Shown: positions 1 through 9,431, counted from the first letter of the stretch. The stretch is 64,000 nt of DNA from Marivita sp051251565 (GCF_051251565.1 NZ_JBPOFB010000007.1:62001-126000); one strand, 5' to 3'. Notes: a model not told the origin generated them from the sequence alone. Program-made: numbers and translations.

Positions 1-1173
1 GGCGATGATCCGCTCAAGCCGCGCATTGTGGCGTTTGTCGATGAAGAGGCTGGACCGGATGTGGCGCAAAAGGTGCAGCGCCGCTTGCAGCACTTTATTG
101 ATCGCAAGATCGCGGCGCTTTTCGAGCCGCTTCTCAACCTCCAGAATGACGAGACATTGAATGGCCTGGCACGGGGCTTTGCCTTCCGCATGGTCGAGTC
201 GATGGGAATTCTGCCGCGCGCTGATGTGGCCGATGACGTCAAGGCGCTCGATCAGGACGCACGTGGGGTGCTGCGCAAGCATGGCATCCGCTTTGGTCAG
301 TTCACCGTGTTCATGCCGCTGCTGCTCAAGCCTGCGCCGACACGTCTGCGCCTTGTCTTGTGGAGCCTTGCGAAGAACCTCGATATTTTCCCCGAGGCGC
401 CGCCTCCGGGACTGGTGACTGTTCCGAATGTCGCAGATACCCCGGCAGAGCATCATACCGTTTCGGGCTACCGTGCTGCGGGCGACCGGGCGATCCGCAT
501 CGACATGCTGGAACGCTTGGCCGATCTTCTGCGCGGTCAGGACAGCCGGGGCGGGTTTGAGGCCAATCCCGATATGCTGTCGATTACGGGTCTCACACTG
601 GAGCAATTCGCCGATCTGATGGGCGGGCTTGGGTACAAGGCTGAAAAGGGCGAACGCGCCAAAGTGCGCGCGGTCGATGTGGCCGTGGCCGAGGTCACTG
701 ACGCCGCTGCGCCGGATCAAGATGCAGCGGCACCTGTCGAAGATGCGCCGGTCGCGGATGCAGGTCAGGCGACTGAGCAAGCCGCAGACGCGCCTGCACC
801 CGTTGACGCGGTGGCCGAAGTGGCAAGCGCGCCTGCGGTGCCGTCTGTAGCTGAGACCGAAGTTGCACCCGGTGGTACACCTGATGCCGCGTTGGCCGAG
901 CCAGAGGTTGAGGTGTTCTACACCTTTACTTGGCGTGGCAACCGCCCGGACCGCCAACCGCGCCGCGACGCAACTAAGGGTCGGCGCGACGGGGCCGGGG
1001 CCAAGCCGCAGGGCGACCGCCCGCGTGGTGGCAAAGGCAAGCCCAAGGGCAAAGGCCAGCCGCGCGATGCCGGGGCCAAATCGTTCCAAGCGCGCCCGCC
1101 CAAGAAGGAAAAGCAGATCGACCCGGACAATCCTTTCGCAGCGGCCCTCATGGGGCTGAAAAACAAGGACTGA
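1..1173 (+). CDS. ATP-dependent helicase-related protein, C-terminal part (5' end outside window)
   Basis: The frame is open to the first base, so the N-terminus, with the helicase motor, lies outside the window. About 390 residues are visible. The first ~220 are an all-helical region typical of the C-terminal half of SUV3/MgpS-like helicases of alphaproteobacteria. Next comes an Ala/Pro/Glu-rich acidic linker (about residues 225-305). A strongly basic Arg/Gly/Lys tail follows, probably for RNA binding, and the end is DPDNPFAAAL. The next gene, an S4 RNA-binding protein, starts two bases after the stop, so the two are probably co-transcribed. The order helicase, S4 protein, FdxA, CarD is a known alphaproteobacterial arrangement, and the helicase assignment rests partly on that context because the motor motifs are not visible. 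Confidence 0.7.
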   Translation, partial: GDDPLKPRIVAFVDEEAGPDVAQKVQRRLQHFIDRKIAALFEPLLNLQNDETLNGLARGFAFRMVESMGILPRADVADDVKALDQDARGVLRKHGIRFGQFTVFMPLLLKPAPTRLRLVLWSLAKNLDIFPEAPPPGLVTVPNVADTPAEHHTVSGYRAAGDRAIRIDMLERLADLLRGQDSRGGFEANPDMLSITGLTLEQFADLMGGLGYKAEKGERAKVRAVDVAVAEVTDAAAPDQDAAAPVEDAPVADAGQATEQAADAPAPVDAVAEVASAPAVPSVAETEVAPGGTPDAALAEPEVEVFYTFTWRGNRPDRQPRRDATKGRRDGAGAKPQGDRPRGGKGKPKGKGQPRDAGAKSFQARPPKKEKQIDPDNPFAAALMGLKNKD

Positions 1174-1174
1174 C

Positions 1175-1555
1175 TTGGCCGAGCCGGGGCAAAAACTGCG
1201 CATCGACAAGTGGCTATGGCATGCGCGTTTCTTCAAGACGCGCAGCCTTGCCGCCAAGATCGTGTCGGGGGGTAAGCTGCGTGTGAACGGCCAGCCGATT
1301 TCCAAACCGGCCTATTCGGTCGCGGCGGGGGATGTGTTGACCTTTCCGCAAGGCGATGCTGTTCGAGTGATCCGTGTGCTTGCCATGGGGGACCGGCGCG
1401 GTCCGGCCCCTGAGGCGCGGTTGCTTTATGATGATCTGGAGCCACCACAGCCTAAAGACCCCCAACCACAAGTTCCGCGATTTGAGGGCAAAGGGCGTCC
1501 GACAAAGAAAGATCGTCGCGCTTTGCAACAAACCCGGACTGACCTTCTTGAATGA
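1175..1555 (+). CDS. S4-domain RNA-binding protein (HslR-like)
   Basis: The product is a 126-residue basic protein. Residues 8-57 form an S4 fold with the typical start LRIDKWLWHARFFKTR and the GGKLRVNG turn, followed by a charged tail rich in Lys, Arg and Pro. Small S4 proteins of this size (HslR/Hsp15 family) bind structured RNA, and in E. coli Hsp15 rescues stalled 50S subunits. The start is a TTG two bases after the helicase stop, and translational coupling is likely. No ATG further in would keep the S4 domain complete. The exact RNA partner cannot be read from sequence. Confidence 0.85.
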   Translation: MAEPGQKLRIDKWLWHARFFKTRSLAAKIVSGGKLRVNGQPISKPAYSVAAGDVLTFPQGDAVRVIRVLAMGDRRGPAPEARLLYDDLEPPQPKDPQPQVPRFEGKGRPTKKDRRALQQTRTDLLE

Positions 1556-1603
1556 TTTTTGCGAGTGGCTTAGCTAGCTTGCGAACGATCGATGGACTGA
1601 CCC

Positions 1604-1942
1604 ATGACCTATATTGTCAACGATGCCTGCATCTCCTGCAAATTCACCGATTGCGTGGAGGTATGTCCTGTCGACTGCTTCTATGAGGGTGAAAACATGT
1701 TGGTGATTCATCCCGATGAATGCATTGATTGTGGTGTCTGTGAACCGGAATGCCCGGCGGATGCGATTCGTCCGGACACAGAGCCGGACATGGATAAATG
1801 GGTCGAGTTCAACCGTAAGTATGCCGAGAAATGGCCGGTGATCATCACCAAGAAAGACCCGCTCCCCAATGCAGAAGAGCGGGATGGCGAAAGCGGCAAA
1901 CTTGAGAAGTACTTCTCTGAGGCGCCCGGCGAAGGCGGGTGA
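1604..1942 (+). CDS. fdxA: 7Fe ferredoxin FdxA
   Basis: The product has 112 residues, the usual length for the [3Fe-4S][4Fe-4S] ferredoxin. The N-terminal half holds the cysteine pattern CISCKFTDCVEVCPVDC and then CIDCGVCEPECP, which together bind the two clusters. The C-terminal half is the charged extension typical of the family. It is a soluble cytoplasmic one-electron carrier, and its partner enzyme is not evident here. It is followed by carD, the usual order in Rhodobacteraceae, with a separate promoter for carD between them. Confidence 0.95.
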   Translation: MTYIVNDACISCKFTDCVEVCPVDCFYEGENMLVIHPDECIDCGVCEPECPADAIRPDTEPDMDKWVEFNRKYAEKWPVIITKKDPLPNAEERDGESGKLEKYFSEAPGEGG

Positions 1943-2047
1943 TGATTCGTCCTACCAGCCGTTCAGCCGGCAGGTGTGCGGCGTAGCACGTTGTTTGAAT
2001 TACGTTTTTCGCATCTGGACGGGGCGCTACCAGTGACCTGTTTTTTG

Positions 2048-2056
2048 TGTTATACT
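2048..2056 (+). promoter_or_regulatory. Extended -10 promoter upstream of carD
   Basis: The sequence TGTTATACT is a TG-N extended -10 element with a near-consensus TATACT hexamer at 2051-2056. No good -35 hexamer lies 16-18 bases upstream, which suits an extended -10 promoter. It would give a leader of about 155 bases before carD (ATG at 2216). The leader holds no gene that I can recognise. Confidence 0.55.
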
Positions 2057-2215
2057 ATCCACGTAAATGACACCTGTGGGACACACGCCTTAGGGCGTAT
2101 GGCATATAAGCTGACATAAGCTTGTTCTGATACTCTGAATGAAACGACCGGAAGCGCTGCCTCCGTTCGCTATTTTCGTCTGTGTCGCATGGGTGCACGC
2201 CAAGGAAGGTTCTGA

Positions 2216-2734
2216 ATGACCAAGTCGAAAAAATCCGAATTCCGTCCGAATGATTTTGTTGTGTATCCCGCACATGGTGTGGGTCAGATCGTGTCGATCG
2301 AAGAACAAGAGATCGCAGGCATCACGCTTGAGCTGTTCGTGATCTCGTTCGAGAAAGACAAGATGACCCTGCGCGTGCCGACACATAAAGCCACGGAAAT
2401 CGGAATGCGGTCGCTAAGCTCGCCCGATGTGGTGAGCCAGGCAATGAAGACGCTCAAGGGCAAAGCCAAGGTCAAGCGGGCCATGTGGTCGCGCCGGGCG
2501 CAGGAATACGAGCAGAAGATCAATTCCGGTGATCTGATCGCAATTGCAGAAGTTGTCCGCGACTTGCACCGTGCCGACGATCAGCGCGAGCAGAGCTATT
2601 CCGAGCGGCAGCTTTACGAGGCTGCGCTGGAACGTCTGACACGCGAAGTGGCGGCCACATCCGGTGGGGACGAGCTTGCTGCGTCAAAGCAGGTTGGCGA
2701 TGTTCTGATGTCGCGCGCCCCAGCGGCTGCGTAA
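2216..2734 (+). CDS. carD: CarD family transcriptional regulator
   Basis: The product has 172 residues. The N-terminal part (about 9-70) is a CarD/CdnL/TRCF RNA-polymerase-interaction domain, with the motif DFVVYPAHGVGQIVSIEEQE. The rest is the helical DNA-binding half (about 75-165). CarD proteins bind the RNA polymerase beta subunit and stabilise open complexes at weak housekeeping promoters. The ATG follows an AAGGAAGG ribosome-binding site. The gene stands alone behind fdxA, with its own extended -10 promoter and a strong terminator just after the stop. Confidence 0.93.
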   Translation: MTKSKKSEFRPNDFVVYPAHGVGQIVSIEEQEIAGITLELFVISFEKDKMTLRVPTHKATEIGMRSLSSPDVVSQAMKTLKGKAKVKRAMWSRRAQEYEQKINSGDLIAIAEVVRDLHRADDQREQSYSERQLYEAALERLTREVAATSGGDELAASKQVGDVLMSRAPAAA

Positions 2735-2755
2735 GTCTGCACAGTTTTAGATCGA

Positions 2756-2785
2756 AAAGCGGTCCCATTTGGGGCCGCTTTTTTT
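2756..2785 (+). terminator. Intrinsic terminator after carD, probably bidirectional
   Basis: The stem AGCGGTCCC pairs with GGGGCCGCT (one G-T pair) and is followed by seven T residues. The opposite strand also ends in a short T run, so the hairpin can close the convergent antiporter gene as well, whose stop overlaps its edge. Confidence 0.9.
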
Positions 2786-4664
2786 ATGCCGCGTCGTTGT
2801 TGGCATTTTCCAACGCGGTCAGCAAGGACGCTTCGAGTTCTTTCTCAAGCTCTTTGGCGCGCGCGATATAGGCTTCGTTCTGGGCCGACGGGATGTTGGG
2901 ATCCCAAAGATCGGCGAGTTCACGCACGGTGTAGCGGTCGTGATGATAGAACAGCTTTTCCGCCTCATTGGCCTCGTATTCTGTCAGACCGATGTTTTCG
3001 AGAACGTAACGTCCTGCGCGCAGTGAGCTGTCGAACAATTCGCGCACGATGTCATTGGCCCCGGCCTGATACAGGCGATAGGTGTGGGTGCGGTCGCGCG
3101 ATCTGGCGACGATGTGGATGTCCGGGCGCAGCCTGCGGGCATAGGTGATCAGCCGTTCCGCTGCCACCGGATCATCCAGCGCCACCATCAGCACCCGCGC
3201 GGTATCAATGCCTGCTGCATGGAGCAGGTCCGGGCGCAGCGGGTCGCCAAAGAACCCCTGATACCCGAACCGTCGCATCAGTTGGATGGTTTGCAGATTG
3301 TTGTCGATGACCACTGTTTTGACGCCAACGGATTGCACAAGGCGGTTGACGATCTGGCCGAACCGCCCGATCCCGGCGATGATCACGGTGCCTTGCTGGT
3401 TGATCTCGTCATGTTCAAGAACGTCGTCGCTGTCCTTGAGGCGCTTGGACAGGACTTCGTAAAGAATGAATGCCAGCGGTGTGATCAGCATCGACAGCGC
3501 CACAATCAACAGCAGCCGGTCCGCCACATCCGACGGCAGGATGGATTGCTGGAGCGAAAACGAGATCAGGACAAAGCCGAACTCACCGGCTTGCGCAAGG
3601 CCAAGGGTGAACAACCACTGATCCCGCCCGCGCAGTTTGAACGCACGGCCCAGCCCGAACAGGATCACCCATTTCAGGAACATCACGCCAAGGGCGAGAC
3701 CAAGGATTGTGGCGGGTTCGGAAAACAGCAGGCCAAAATCAATGCCCGCGCCAACAGTGATGAAGAACAGGCCAAGCAACAGGCCCTTGAACGGCTCAAT
3801 ATCGGATTCAAGTTCATGGCGGAATTCGCTGTTGGCCAGAACGACCCCGGCCAGAAACGTGCCAAGGGCAGGGGACAGGCCAACTGCCGTCATTAAAAAG
3901 GCAATGCCGATCACGATCAGCAGCGCGAGCGCGGTGTACATCTCGCGTAGGCGAGCCGCGTGGATATAGCGGAACAGGGGCCGTGCACCATAGACACCGC
4001 CCAAGATGATCAGCGCGACGGCGCCTAGCGTCACAAGGGTCACGCCCCAGCCGGGCAAACCTTCGATCAAGGACATCGAGTGACCATGCGCGCCGTCACT
4101 ATGGTCGAGCACATCTCGGGAGATCGAGCCATCCGCGCTTAGCATCGGAAGCGATGGCACCGCCAGCAAGGGCAGGATGATCAGCATCGGGATCACCGCG
4201 ATGTCCTGCGTCAGCAAAACCGAAAAGGTCGACCGCCCACCGCTGGTTTGCATCAGCCCCTTTTCGCTTAGCGTTTGAAGCACAATTGCGGTGGAGGACA
4301 GGGCAAAGATCATCCCTATGGCCAAAGCTGTCTGCCACACAAAGCCAAGGTAGATGGCGGCGGTCATGACGGCCAGCATGGTGATCAAGACCTGCAACCC
4401 GCCCAAACCGATCAACCGGTGGCGCATGTCCCAAAGCGTGCGGGGTTCAAGCTCTAGTCCGATGAGGAACAGCATCATCACCACGCCAAATTCCGCGAAA
4501 TGCTGCAAATCCGTGGTGTCGGCAACCAGCCCAAACACCGGACCAATGGCAACACCTGCCAACAGGTATCCCAGGACCGAGCCAAGGCCCAAGCGTGCGG
4601 CAATTGGCACGGCTATCACAGCGGCCAACAGGAAGACCGATGCCAGAAAAAGAAATTCGCCCAT
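2784..4664 (-). CDS. CPA2-family cation:proton antiporter with RCK domain (KefB/KefC type)
   Basis: The product has 626 residues. About 12 hydrophobic segments fill residues 1-385, forming a Na+/H+-exchanger fold. A cytoplasmic RCK/TrkA-N Rossmann domain follows (about 420-540), with the nucleotide-binding turn GIGRFGQ. The last ~90 residues form a charged helical tail. This architecture is that of KefB/KefC-like potassium efflux or K+/H+ antiport systems of the inner membrane. No KefF/KefG ancillary flavoprotein gene is adjacent, so glutathione gating should not be assumed. The ATG follows a 135-base gap after the upstream gene on the same strand. Confidence 0.9.
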   Translation of the reverse strand: MGEFLFLASVFLLAAVIAVPIAARLGLGSVLGYLLAGVAIGPVFGLVADTTDLQHFAEFGVVMMLFLIGLELEPRTLWDMRHRLIGLGGLQVLITMLAVMTAAIYLGFVWQTALAIGMIFALSSTAIVLQTLSEKGLMQTSGGRSTFSVLLTQDIAVIPMLIILPLLAVPSLPMLSADGSISRDVLDHSDGAHGHSMSLIEGLPGWGVTLVTLGAVALIILGGVYGARPLFRYIHAARLREMYTALALLIVIGIAFLMTAVGLSPALGTFLAGVVLANSEFRHELESDIEPFKGLLLGLFFITVGAGIDFGLLFSEPATILGLALGVMFLKWVILFGLGRAFKLRGRDQWLFTLGLAQAGEFGFVLISFSLQQSILPSDVADRLLLIVALSMLITPLAFILYEVLSKRLKDSDDVLEHDEINQQGTVIIAGIGRFGQIVNRLVQSVGVKTVVIDNNLQTIQLMRRFGYQGFFGDPLRPDLLHAAGIDTARVLMVALDDPVAAERLITYARRLRPDIHIVARSRDRTHTYRLYQAGANDIVRELFDSSLRAGRYVLENIGLTEYEANEAEKLFYHHDRYTVRELADLWDPNIPSAQNEAYIARAKELEKELEASLLTALENANNDAA

Positions 4665-4798
4665 TCAGATCACGCCTTTCAAGCTGCCCCCAGCATGCAA
4701 GCCGTCTTGGGGCAATTGCAACTGCGTGGCCCAATGTTTGCAAAGTTATGTGGCACAGCGGTGATTGCTGCTGAAAGCGCTGGCGCAGATCAGACAGA

Positions 4799-7339
4799 TC
4801 AGCCGTCTGGCATATCCAGAACCACGTTCCGGCCATTCTTGGAATAGCGCAGTTCGCTTTCGCCGATCACGGCAACTCGGCCGCCATCAAGACGATCGCC
4901 AACCTGCACCTTTTGGTATCGGCCATTCGACAAACGCACCAATGCGCGACGGCTGGACGGTTTTCCGTAGACGCCGATCAGGTTGATCCGGCGCAGGTTA
5001 ATTGCGTTCGACACGGTTGCCTGCCGTGCCACATTCGCCGTCGACGGGATGCGCGGCTGTACTGTGCGCGGGGCGACGGCTGCGACTTGTGTGACTTCGG
5101 GTTGTTGCTGTTCGGTGTCGCGGGCCTGTTCCACAACCCGCGCAAAATTGCGCGGGCGGGTTACTGGGGCCGCGGATTGGGCCACGGCAAATTCCGTTGC
5201 CGCCGGTTGCGCGACTTCTTCTTCCGCCTTGAGCGTATCAGGGCGTGCGGCAGGGCGAAGTGCGGCCAGTTCGGCCAAGGTGCGCCCGGCAAGCTGGGCG
5301 CGTTCATTGCCTTCGATCAGGTCATTCGGGCGCAATCGTGGGCGGAAGGCCTGCAACGCCGGGGACACTTCGGTCGCGGTTTCACCTGTCGGCTCTTCAA
5401 TGTCGGGTTGTGTCGGGGCTGGTCGTGCGGGGGGCACAACGGGCGGCAGGCCTGAAAACACGCGCACACCCTCTGGGTTCAGCGTGCCTTCGGGTGTTGC
5501 AACCACCAATCCGCGATCATCAAGTGTAAACCGGACGCCTGGGGCCGAGGGATTGGGTTGTGACAGGTATGTCTGATCATTGCGCAGGGTTTCAACGCTC
5601 GGAAGGGCGACCGCGTCAAACTGCTGAATGCGGCCGTCGATGGACGCGACATAAAGGTTATCCAACGTTGTCAGCGTCGGGGTCGCAGGCGCGTCGGGCG
5701 ACCGCTGCCAGATACCAGTGGCCGCATAGCGCGCATCGGCCTCTTCGGGTGTCAGCGCGGCAGGCGGGGGGATGATGTCAGACAGTCCGGTGTCAGCGCT
5801 GTCGGCAGCGTCGCCAACATCAAGCGCTGCAAACCGGGCGTTTTCGTCTTCGTCTCGCGGGGCGGTGACCGATCCATCCAGCGGCAAAAGCTCTACGTCC
5901 GGCAGGCGCGCAATCGACGGCGTGTCATCATCACGGTCGAAAAACCGCGAAACGCCCTCGTCCAGAAACACGCTGGCCCATGCGGCGACTGCCAAAAGAA
6001 AGATCAGCAATGCGCTTGTCAGCATCAGGCCAAGAAAGCGCGGCTTGCCGCCGATCTGGGGGTCTGTCCGCGCGCCAAAAACAGTCATCCGGGCCTGTTC
6101 GTCCTGAACCGGGGCAGGATTGCTGGCTGTGTCGTCTGGTTTGCGTCCCGTCCGCAGCGCGGCAATGCGGGCAACGGCCGCGCGCGCCGGTTCTGGGTCG
6201 TGTGGCGGCTTGGCGCCTGTCGTGGGGGCCTGCGCAACAGGTGACGGGGTTGACGGCTCTGAGCGAGGTTCGGATTTGCGGCGGCTGAAAAAGCTGAAGC
6301 CTTTGCGCTCAACCGGACTTTCTGCGGGATCATCCTGAAGGATGGGCGCGGTCACGTCGCTGTCACGGGTCGATTTGCGCGCGCCCCCAATCTTGAAGCG
6401 TGGCAAGCCCGCAGCTTCGGGTTGTGAGGCGTCTATCTTTGGGGCGGGGGTCGCCGGGGGGGTGCCATCATCGTCCCGCGAAGCGCGGATCGAGGCAAAG
6501 GACGGGGTTGCAGGCGGCTCGGCAGGGATCACAGACGGCGCTGGGATGACCGGTTCCGCCGGGATGTTTGCGACAGGGCTCAAGGGCAGCGCGGCGTCGG
6601 GATCGGCGGCTCCGGGCGCGAGGGCGGACACCTCGTCCGTCTGCTCTGTGTCGGCAGCACTATCTGCGACTGCCGGTGTATCGGGCAGCACAGCATCCGC
6701 TGTATCAGGGGTCGCTTCAGCGACAACTGGCTCAGCAGCATCCGGCTCAGGGTCAGCAAGCAAGTCTGGCTGAAAGGGATCATCCAGCACAACCGGCGCA
6801 GGCGGCGGGGCCGCAACGATGACAATCGTCTGTGTGTCCCGCACGGGGAACGTGCCCATCCAACTGGCTGCGCGACCAAAGAACACTTCGCCTGCAAACT
6901 GTCCGTCCGGTGCAATCGCAACAAAGGACACAGGGTCAAAGTGATGGCTCTTGGCAAACGCCTCGGCCTCGTCCAGCGTTTCGTTGGCCACCGCCGCAAC
7001 ATAGACGGACCCGTTGTTGTGCGACCAATCAAAACTCAGGTCATCGACCGGGTAGGGCGTGGCCCCGTCCAGCGCAAGACGGATATCGTGTTGCAGGCCA
7101 TCGCCGGTTTGCCCGGTGTCCGGAAAAGACAGGTATTTGATCTGCTCGTTGGGGATCACCAGTTTGACCTGCCCCCCATCGGTGGAAAGGGTGTCGGCCT
7201 CGGATCGCAGATCGGCCAACGCCCCTCTGAGGTCCGTGGCGTCAAGCGATACATCGCCCACACGGGCCCAGCCGTTGGGAACCCGGCGCAGCAGCGCGAT
7301 ACCGTCGAAGGAAAGAGTCAGGGCAAAGTCTGGCGTCAT
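4799..7339 (-). CDS. One-pass membrane protein with PilM/GspL-like N-terminus and GspC/PilP-like C-terminus
   Basis: The product has 846 residues. Residues 1-165 resemble the cytoplasmic actin-like domain of GspL/PilM, with KLVIPNEQIKYLSFP and an ATPYPVDDLSFDW segment. Residues 165-430 are low-complexity Pro/Ala/Glu/Asp-rich sequence. A single membrane helix lies at about 433-456, with basic residues before it. The next ~320 residues are again largely disordered. The last ~65 residues (GVYGKPSSRRALVRLSNG, VQVGDRLDGGRVAVIGE, then a short beta strand) look like the periplasmic homology region of GspC/PilP inner-membrane assembly proteins. The topology, with N-terminus in the cytoplasm and C-terminus in the periplasm, fits both ends. 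No other secretion or pilus gene is adjacent. The function is unknown and the two domain calls rest on motif recognition. Confidence 0.6.
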   Translation of the reverse strand: MTPDFALTLSFDGIALLRRVPNGWARVGDVSLDATDLRGALADLRSEADTLSTDGGQVKLVIPNEQIKYLSFPDTGQTGDGLQHDIRLALDGATPYPVDDLSFDWSHNNGSVYVAAVANETLDEAEAFAKSHHFDPVSFVAIAPDGQFAGEVFFGRAASWMGTFPVRDTQTIVIVAAPPPAPVVLDDPFQPDLLADPEPDAAEPVVAEATPDTADAVLPDTPAVADSAADTEQTDEVSALAPGAADPDAALPLSPVANIPAEPVIPAPSVIPAEPPATPSFASIRASRDDDGTPPATPAPKIDASQPEAAGLPRFKIGGARKSTRDSDVTAPILQDDPAESPVERKGFSFFSRRKSEPRSEPSTPSPVAQAPTTGAKPPHDPEPARAAVARIAALRTGRKPDDTASNPAPVQDEQARMTVFGARTDPQIGGKPRFLGLMLTSALLIFLLAVAAWASVFLDEGVSRFFDRDDDTPSIARLPDVELLPLDGSVTAPRDEDENARFAALDVGDAADSADTGLSDIIPPPAALTPEEADARYAATGIWQRSPDAPATPTLTTLDNLYVASIDGRIQQFDAVALPSVETLRNDQTYLSQPNPSAPGVRFTLDDRGLVVATPEGTLNPEGVRVFSGLPPVVPPARPAPTQPDIEEPTGETATEVSPALQAFRPRLRPNDLIEGNERAQLAGRTLAELAALRPAARPDTLKAEEEVAQPAATEFAVAQSAAPVTRPRNFARVVEQARDTEQQQPEVTQVAAVAPRTVQPRIPSTANVARQATVSNAINLRRINLIGVYGKPSSRRALVRLSNGRYQKVQVGDRLDGGRVAVIGESELRYSKNGRNVVLDMPDG

Positions 7340-7496
7340 GTTTGTAATTTAGCAGCCATTTGCGTCGGATGGGAGTCACTTAGACACGTCATGAACCCGA
7401 CTTAGCAAACTTTCGCGCGGGGAAAAATCTGGACTTGTAAGCAACACGGTAGATCGTGATTGTCTGAGGCTGTGATAGGCATGATTTGAGGGTCCG

Positions 7497-8195
7497 ATGT
7501 TCAAAATATCAAGTTTTCTTGCTGCTGTTGCCCTTGTCGCCAGTGTGTTGCCAGTTTTGGCCGAGACGAAAGGCCAGATCACTGTCACCGGCGAAGGCCG
7601 CGTTTTTGCGGTGCCGGACATGGCCGTGATCACGATGGGCGCGTCCGCCGAGGCCGAGACGGCGAAGGGGGCAATGGATCAGACCTCGGATATCACGGCA
7701 GCGATTCTCGACCGGCTGACGGATGCACAGGTCGACCTGCGAGACATTCAGACCTCGGACCTGTCGTTGTCACCGCTTTGGTCAAACCGGGCGTCATCGG
7801 ATAGCCGCCCGCAGATCGACGGATATCAGGCATCCAATCGCGTCACCGTTCGGGTGCGCGATCTGGATGCGCTTGGCGATATCCTTGATGCGGTTCTGAG
7901 CGACGGTGCAAACCAGCTTGGTGGTCTTCAGTTCACGGTGTCGGACCCGGCGCCGTTGTTGAATGACGCCCGTGTCCGCGCTGTGGCCGATGCACGGGCG
8001 CGCGCCGCTTTGCTGGCGGATGCTGCGGGCGTTGATCTTGGGGCCTTGATCAGCCTGAGCGAAGGCGGTGCACATGCCCCGCAGCCCATGATGATGAGCA
8101 TGGCACGGGCTTCTGATGAAGGTATTCCGACGGCGCAGGGGGAAACCGAACTGCGTGCCGAGGTAACACTTGTCTACGAGATCATATCGCGGTGA
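7497..8195 (+). CDS. SIMPL (DUF541) domain exported protein
   Basis: The product has 232 residues. Residues 1-21 are a signal peptide (hydrophobic stretch FLAAVALVASVLPVLA, then ETK), so the protein is periplasmic or outer-membrane facing. The remainder is a SIMPL domain starting with GQITVTGEGRVFAVPDMAVITMG and ending in EVTLVYEI. Bacterial SIMPL proteins are linked to oxidative-stress resistance and some form ring oligomers, but no enzymatic role is established. It is divergent from the gene to its left, with a 157-base promoter region between them. Confidence 0.88.
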   Translation: MFKISSFLAAVALVASVLPVLAETKGQITVTGEGRVFAVPDMAVITMGASAEAETAKGAMDQTSDITAAILDRLTDAQVDLRDIQTSDLSLSPLWSNRASSDSRPQIDGYQASNRVTVRVRDLDALGDILDAVLSDGANQLGGLQFTVSDPAPLLNDARVRAVADARARAALLADAAGVDLGALISLSEGGAHAPQPMMMSMARASDEGIPTAQGETELRAEVTLVYEIISR

Positions 8196-8271
8196 TCTCT
8201 GCCCTAGGCGTCTGACGGAACTCTGCCTATATTGGACCAAAACACCAAGAGCAGAGCGCCAAAGGAATTTT

Positions 8272-9276
8272 ATGGCCCGACGACCGGCAAACCCGAAAAC
8301 CGTCAACGTCTTGATCGTTGGGCAAATGGGGCGTCTTGCCTACGAGGCGCTCTTGTTTGCCCTTTCCATGAAGGCAAACACTGCTGATCCCCGGTTCAAG
8401 CTGATCGTGGCCGAACCCCAGCCCGGGCCAAAATGGCCGACCGATCCAACAATCCGGCCCGAACCGCTGCGCGATATGATAACGGCGGCAGGGGCGACCA
8501 TCGTCCAGTTTGAGAACCGCCATTTTGGCAGCGATTATGCCTATGGCAACAAGATCGAGGCCCTGTTTGCCTTGCCCAAAGGCGAACCGTTCGTTTTCTT
8601 TGACACCGACACCCTGATCACGGGCGAGCTGGGCGATGTGCCGTTCGATTTCGCTAAGCCAAGCGCGTCGCTGCGCGTCGAAGGCACATGGCCGCAGATT
8701 GAACTATACGGTCCGGGTTATACCGAGATTTGGTCGTCTCTGTACGCGCGTTTCGGACTGGATTTCGAAAGCTCTTTGGACCTGTCGCAGCCGGATGAAT
8801 ACTGGAGACGCTACCTCTATTTCAATGCAGGTTACTTTTTCTATTCATGTCCGCATGTGTTTGGTCAGGCATTTCTCGACATGGCACTGAGCATTCAGAA
8901 CGACCCGCCCGAGGCGCTTGTGTGTCAGCAGCTTAAGCCGTGGCTGGACCAGATCGCGTTGCCGCTGGTTGTCCACAAGTTGGGGGGCGGGCGCGATGCT
9001 TTGCCGGGCGGATATCTGGACGGCGCAACCAGCGTGCATTACCGGAACATGCCTTTGCTGTATGCCCGTGAAAGCGACGCTGTGGTGGATCTGCTGGAAC
9101 AGATTGCGGCTCCCAACCCCGTGAAGCGGCTTTTGAAGGAATATGAGCCTCTCAAGCGGATGATTTACCAAAACCGTGGTCACAAGGTGCGTGCCTTGTT
9201 TGATCGCGCGCATCTGCCCAGCCGGGAACAACCCATCCGTCAGAGAATCAAAAAGAACGGATTCTGGATGGTCTGA
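8272..9276 (+). CDS. Putative GT-A-type glycosyltransferase, family unassigned
   Basis: The product has 334 residues and no signal peptide or membrane helix. The segment GEPFVFFDTDTLITG places a DTD motif at residues 111-113, like the DxD metal/nucleotide-sugar site of GT-A transferases. The N-terminal VNVLIVGQMGRLAYEALLFALS could be the Rossmann-like start of such a fold, and the last 40 residues are very basic. I chose the ATG at 8272 behind AAAGGAAT; an open frame extends further upstream but overlaps the preceding gene. No sugar or cell-envelope operon surrounds it. The acceptor is unknown, and the transferase call is an inference from one motif and its predicted strand context. Confidence 0.5.
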   Translation: MARRPANPKTVNVLIVGQMGRLAYEALLFALSMKANTADPRFKLIVAEPQPGPKWPTDPTIRPEPLRDMITAAGATIVQFENRHFGSDYAYGNKIEALFALPKGEPFVFFDTDTLITGELGDVPFDFAKPSASLRVEGTWPQIELYGPGYTEIWSSLYARFGLDFESSLDLSQPDEYWRRYLYFNAGYFFYSCPHVFGQAFLDMALSIQNDPPEALVCQQLKPWLDQIALPLVVHKLGGGRDALPGGYLDGATSVHYRNMPLLYARESDAVVDLLEQIAAPNPVKRLLKEYEPLKRMIYQNRGHKVRALFDRAHLPSREQPIRQRIKKNGFWMV

Positions 9277-9431
9277 TTTCGCGGCGAAATTTTGCCCCAA
9301 AATCTTTAGATTTTTATTTACTTCTTAAGTTGATCACTTACGTTCGCTAGAGCCGACGGTATGATTTTCGCAATGTCTTGAAACGCTTACGGCCAAATTT
9401 TTCTGAGACGGTTGTCGAGCGGAGATTGTGC

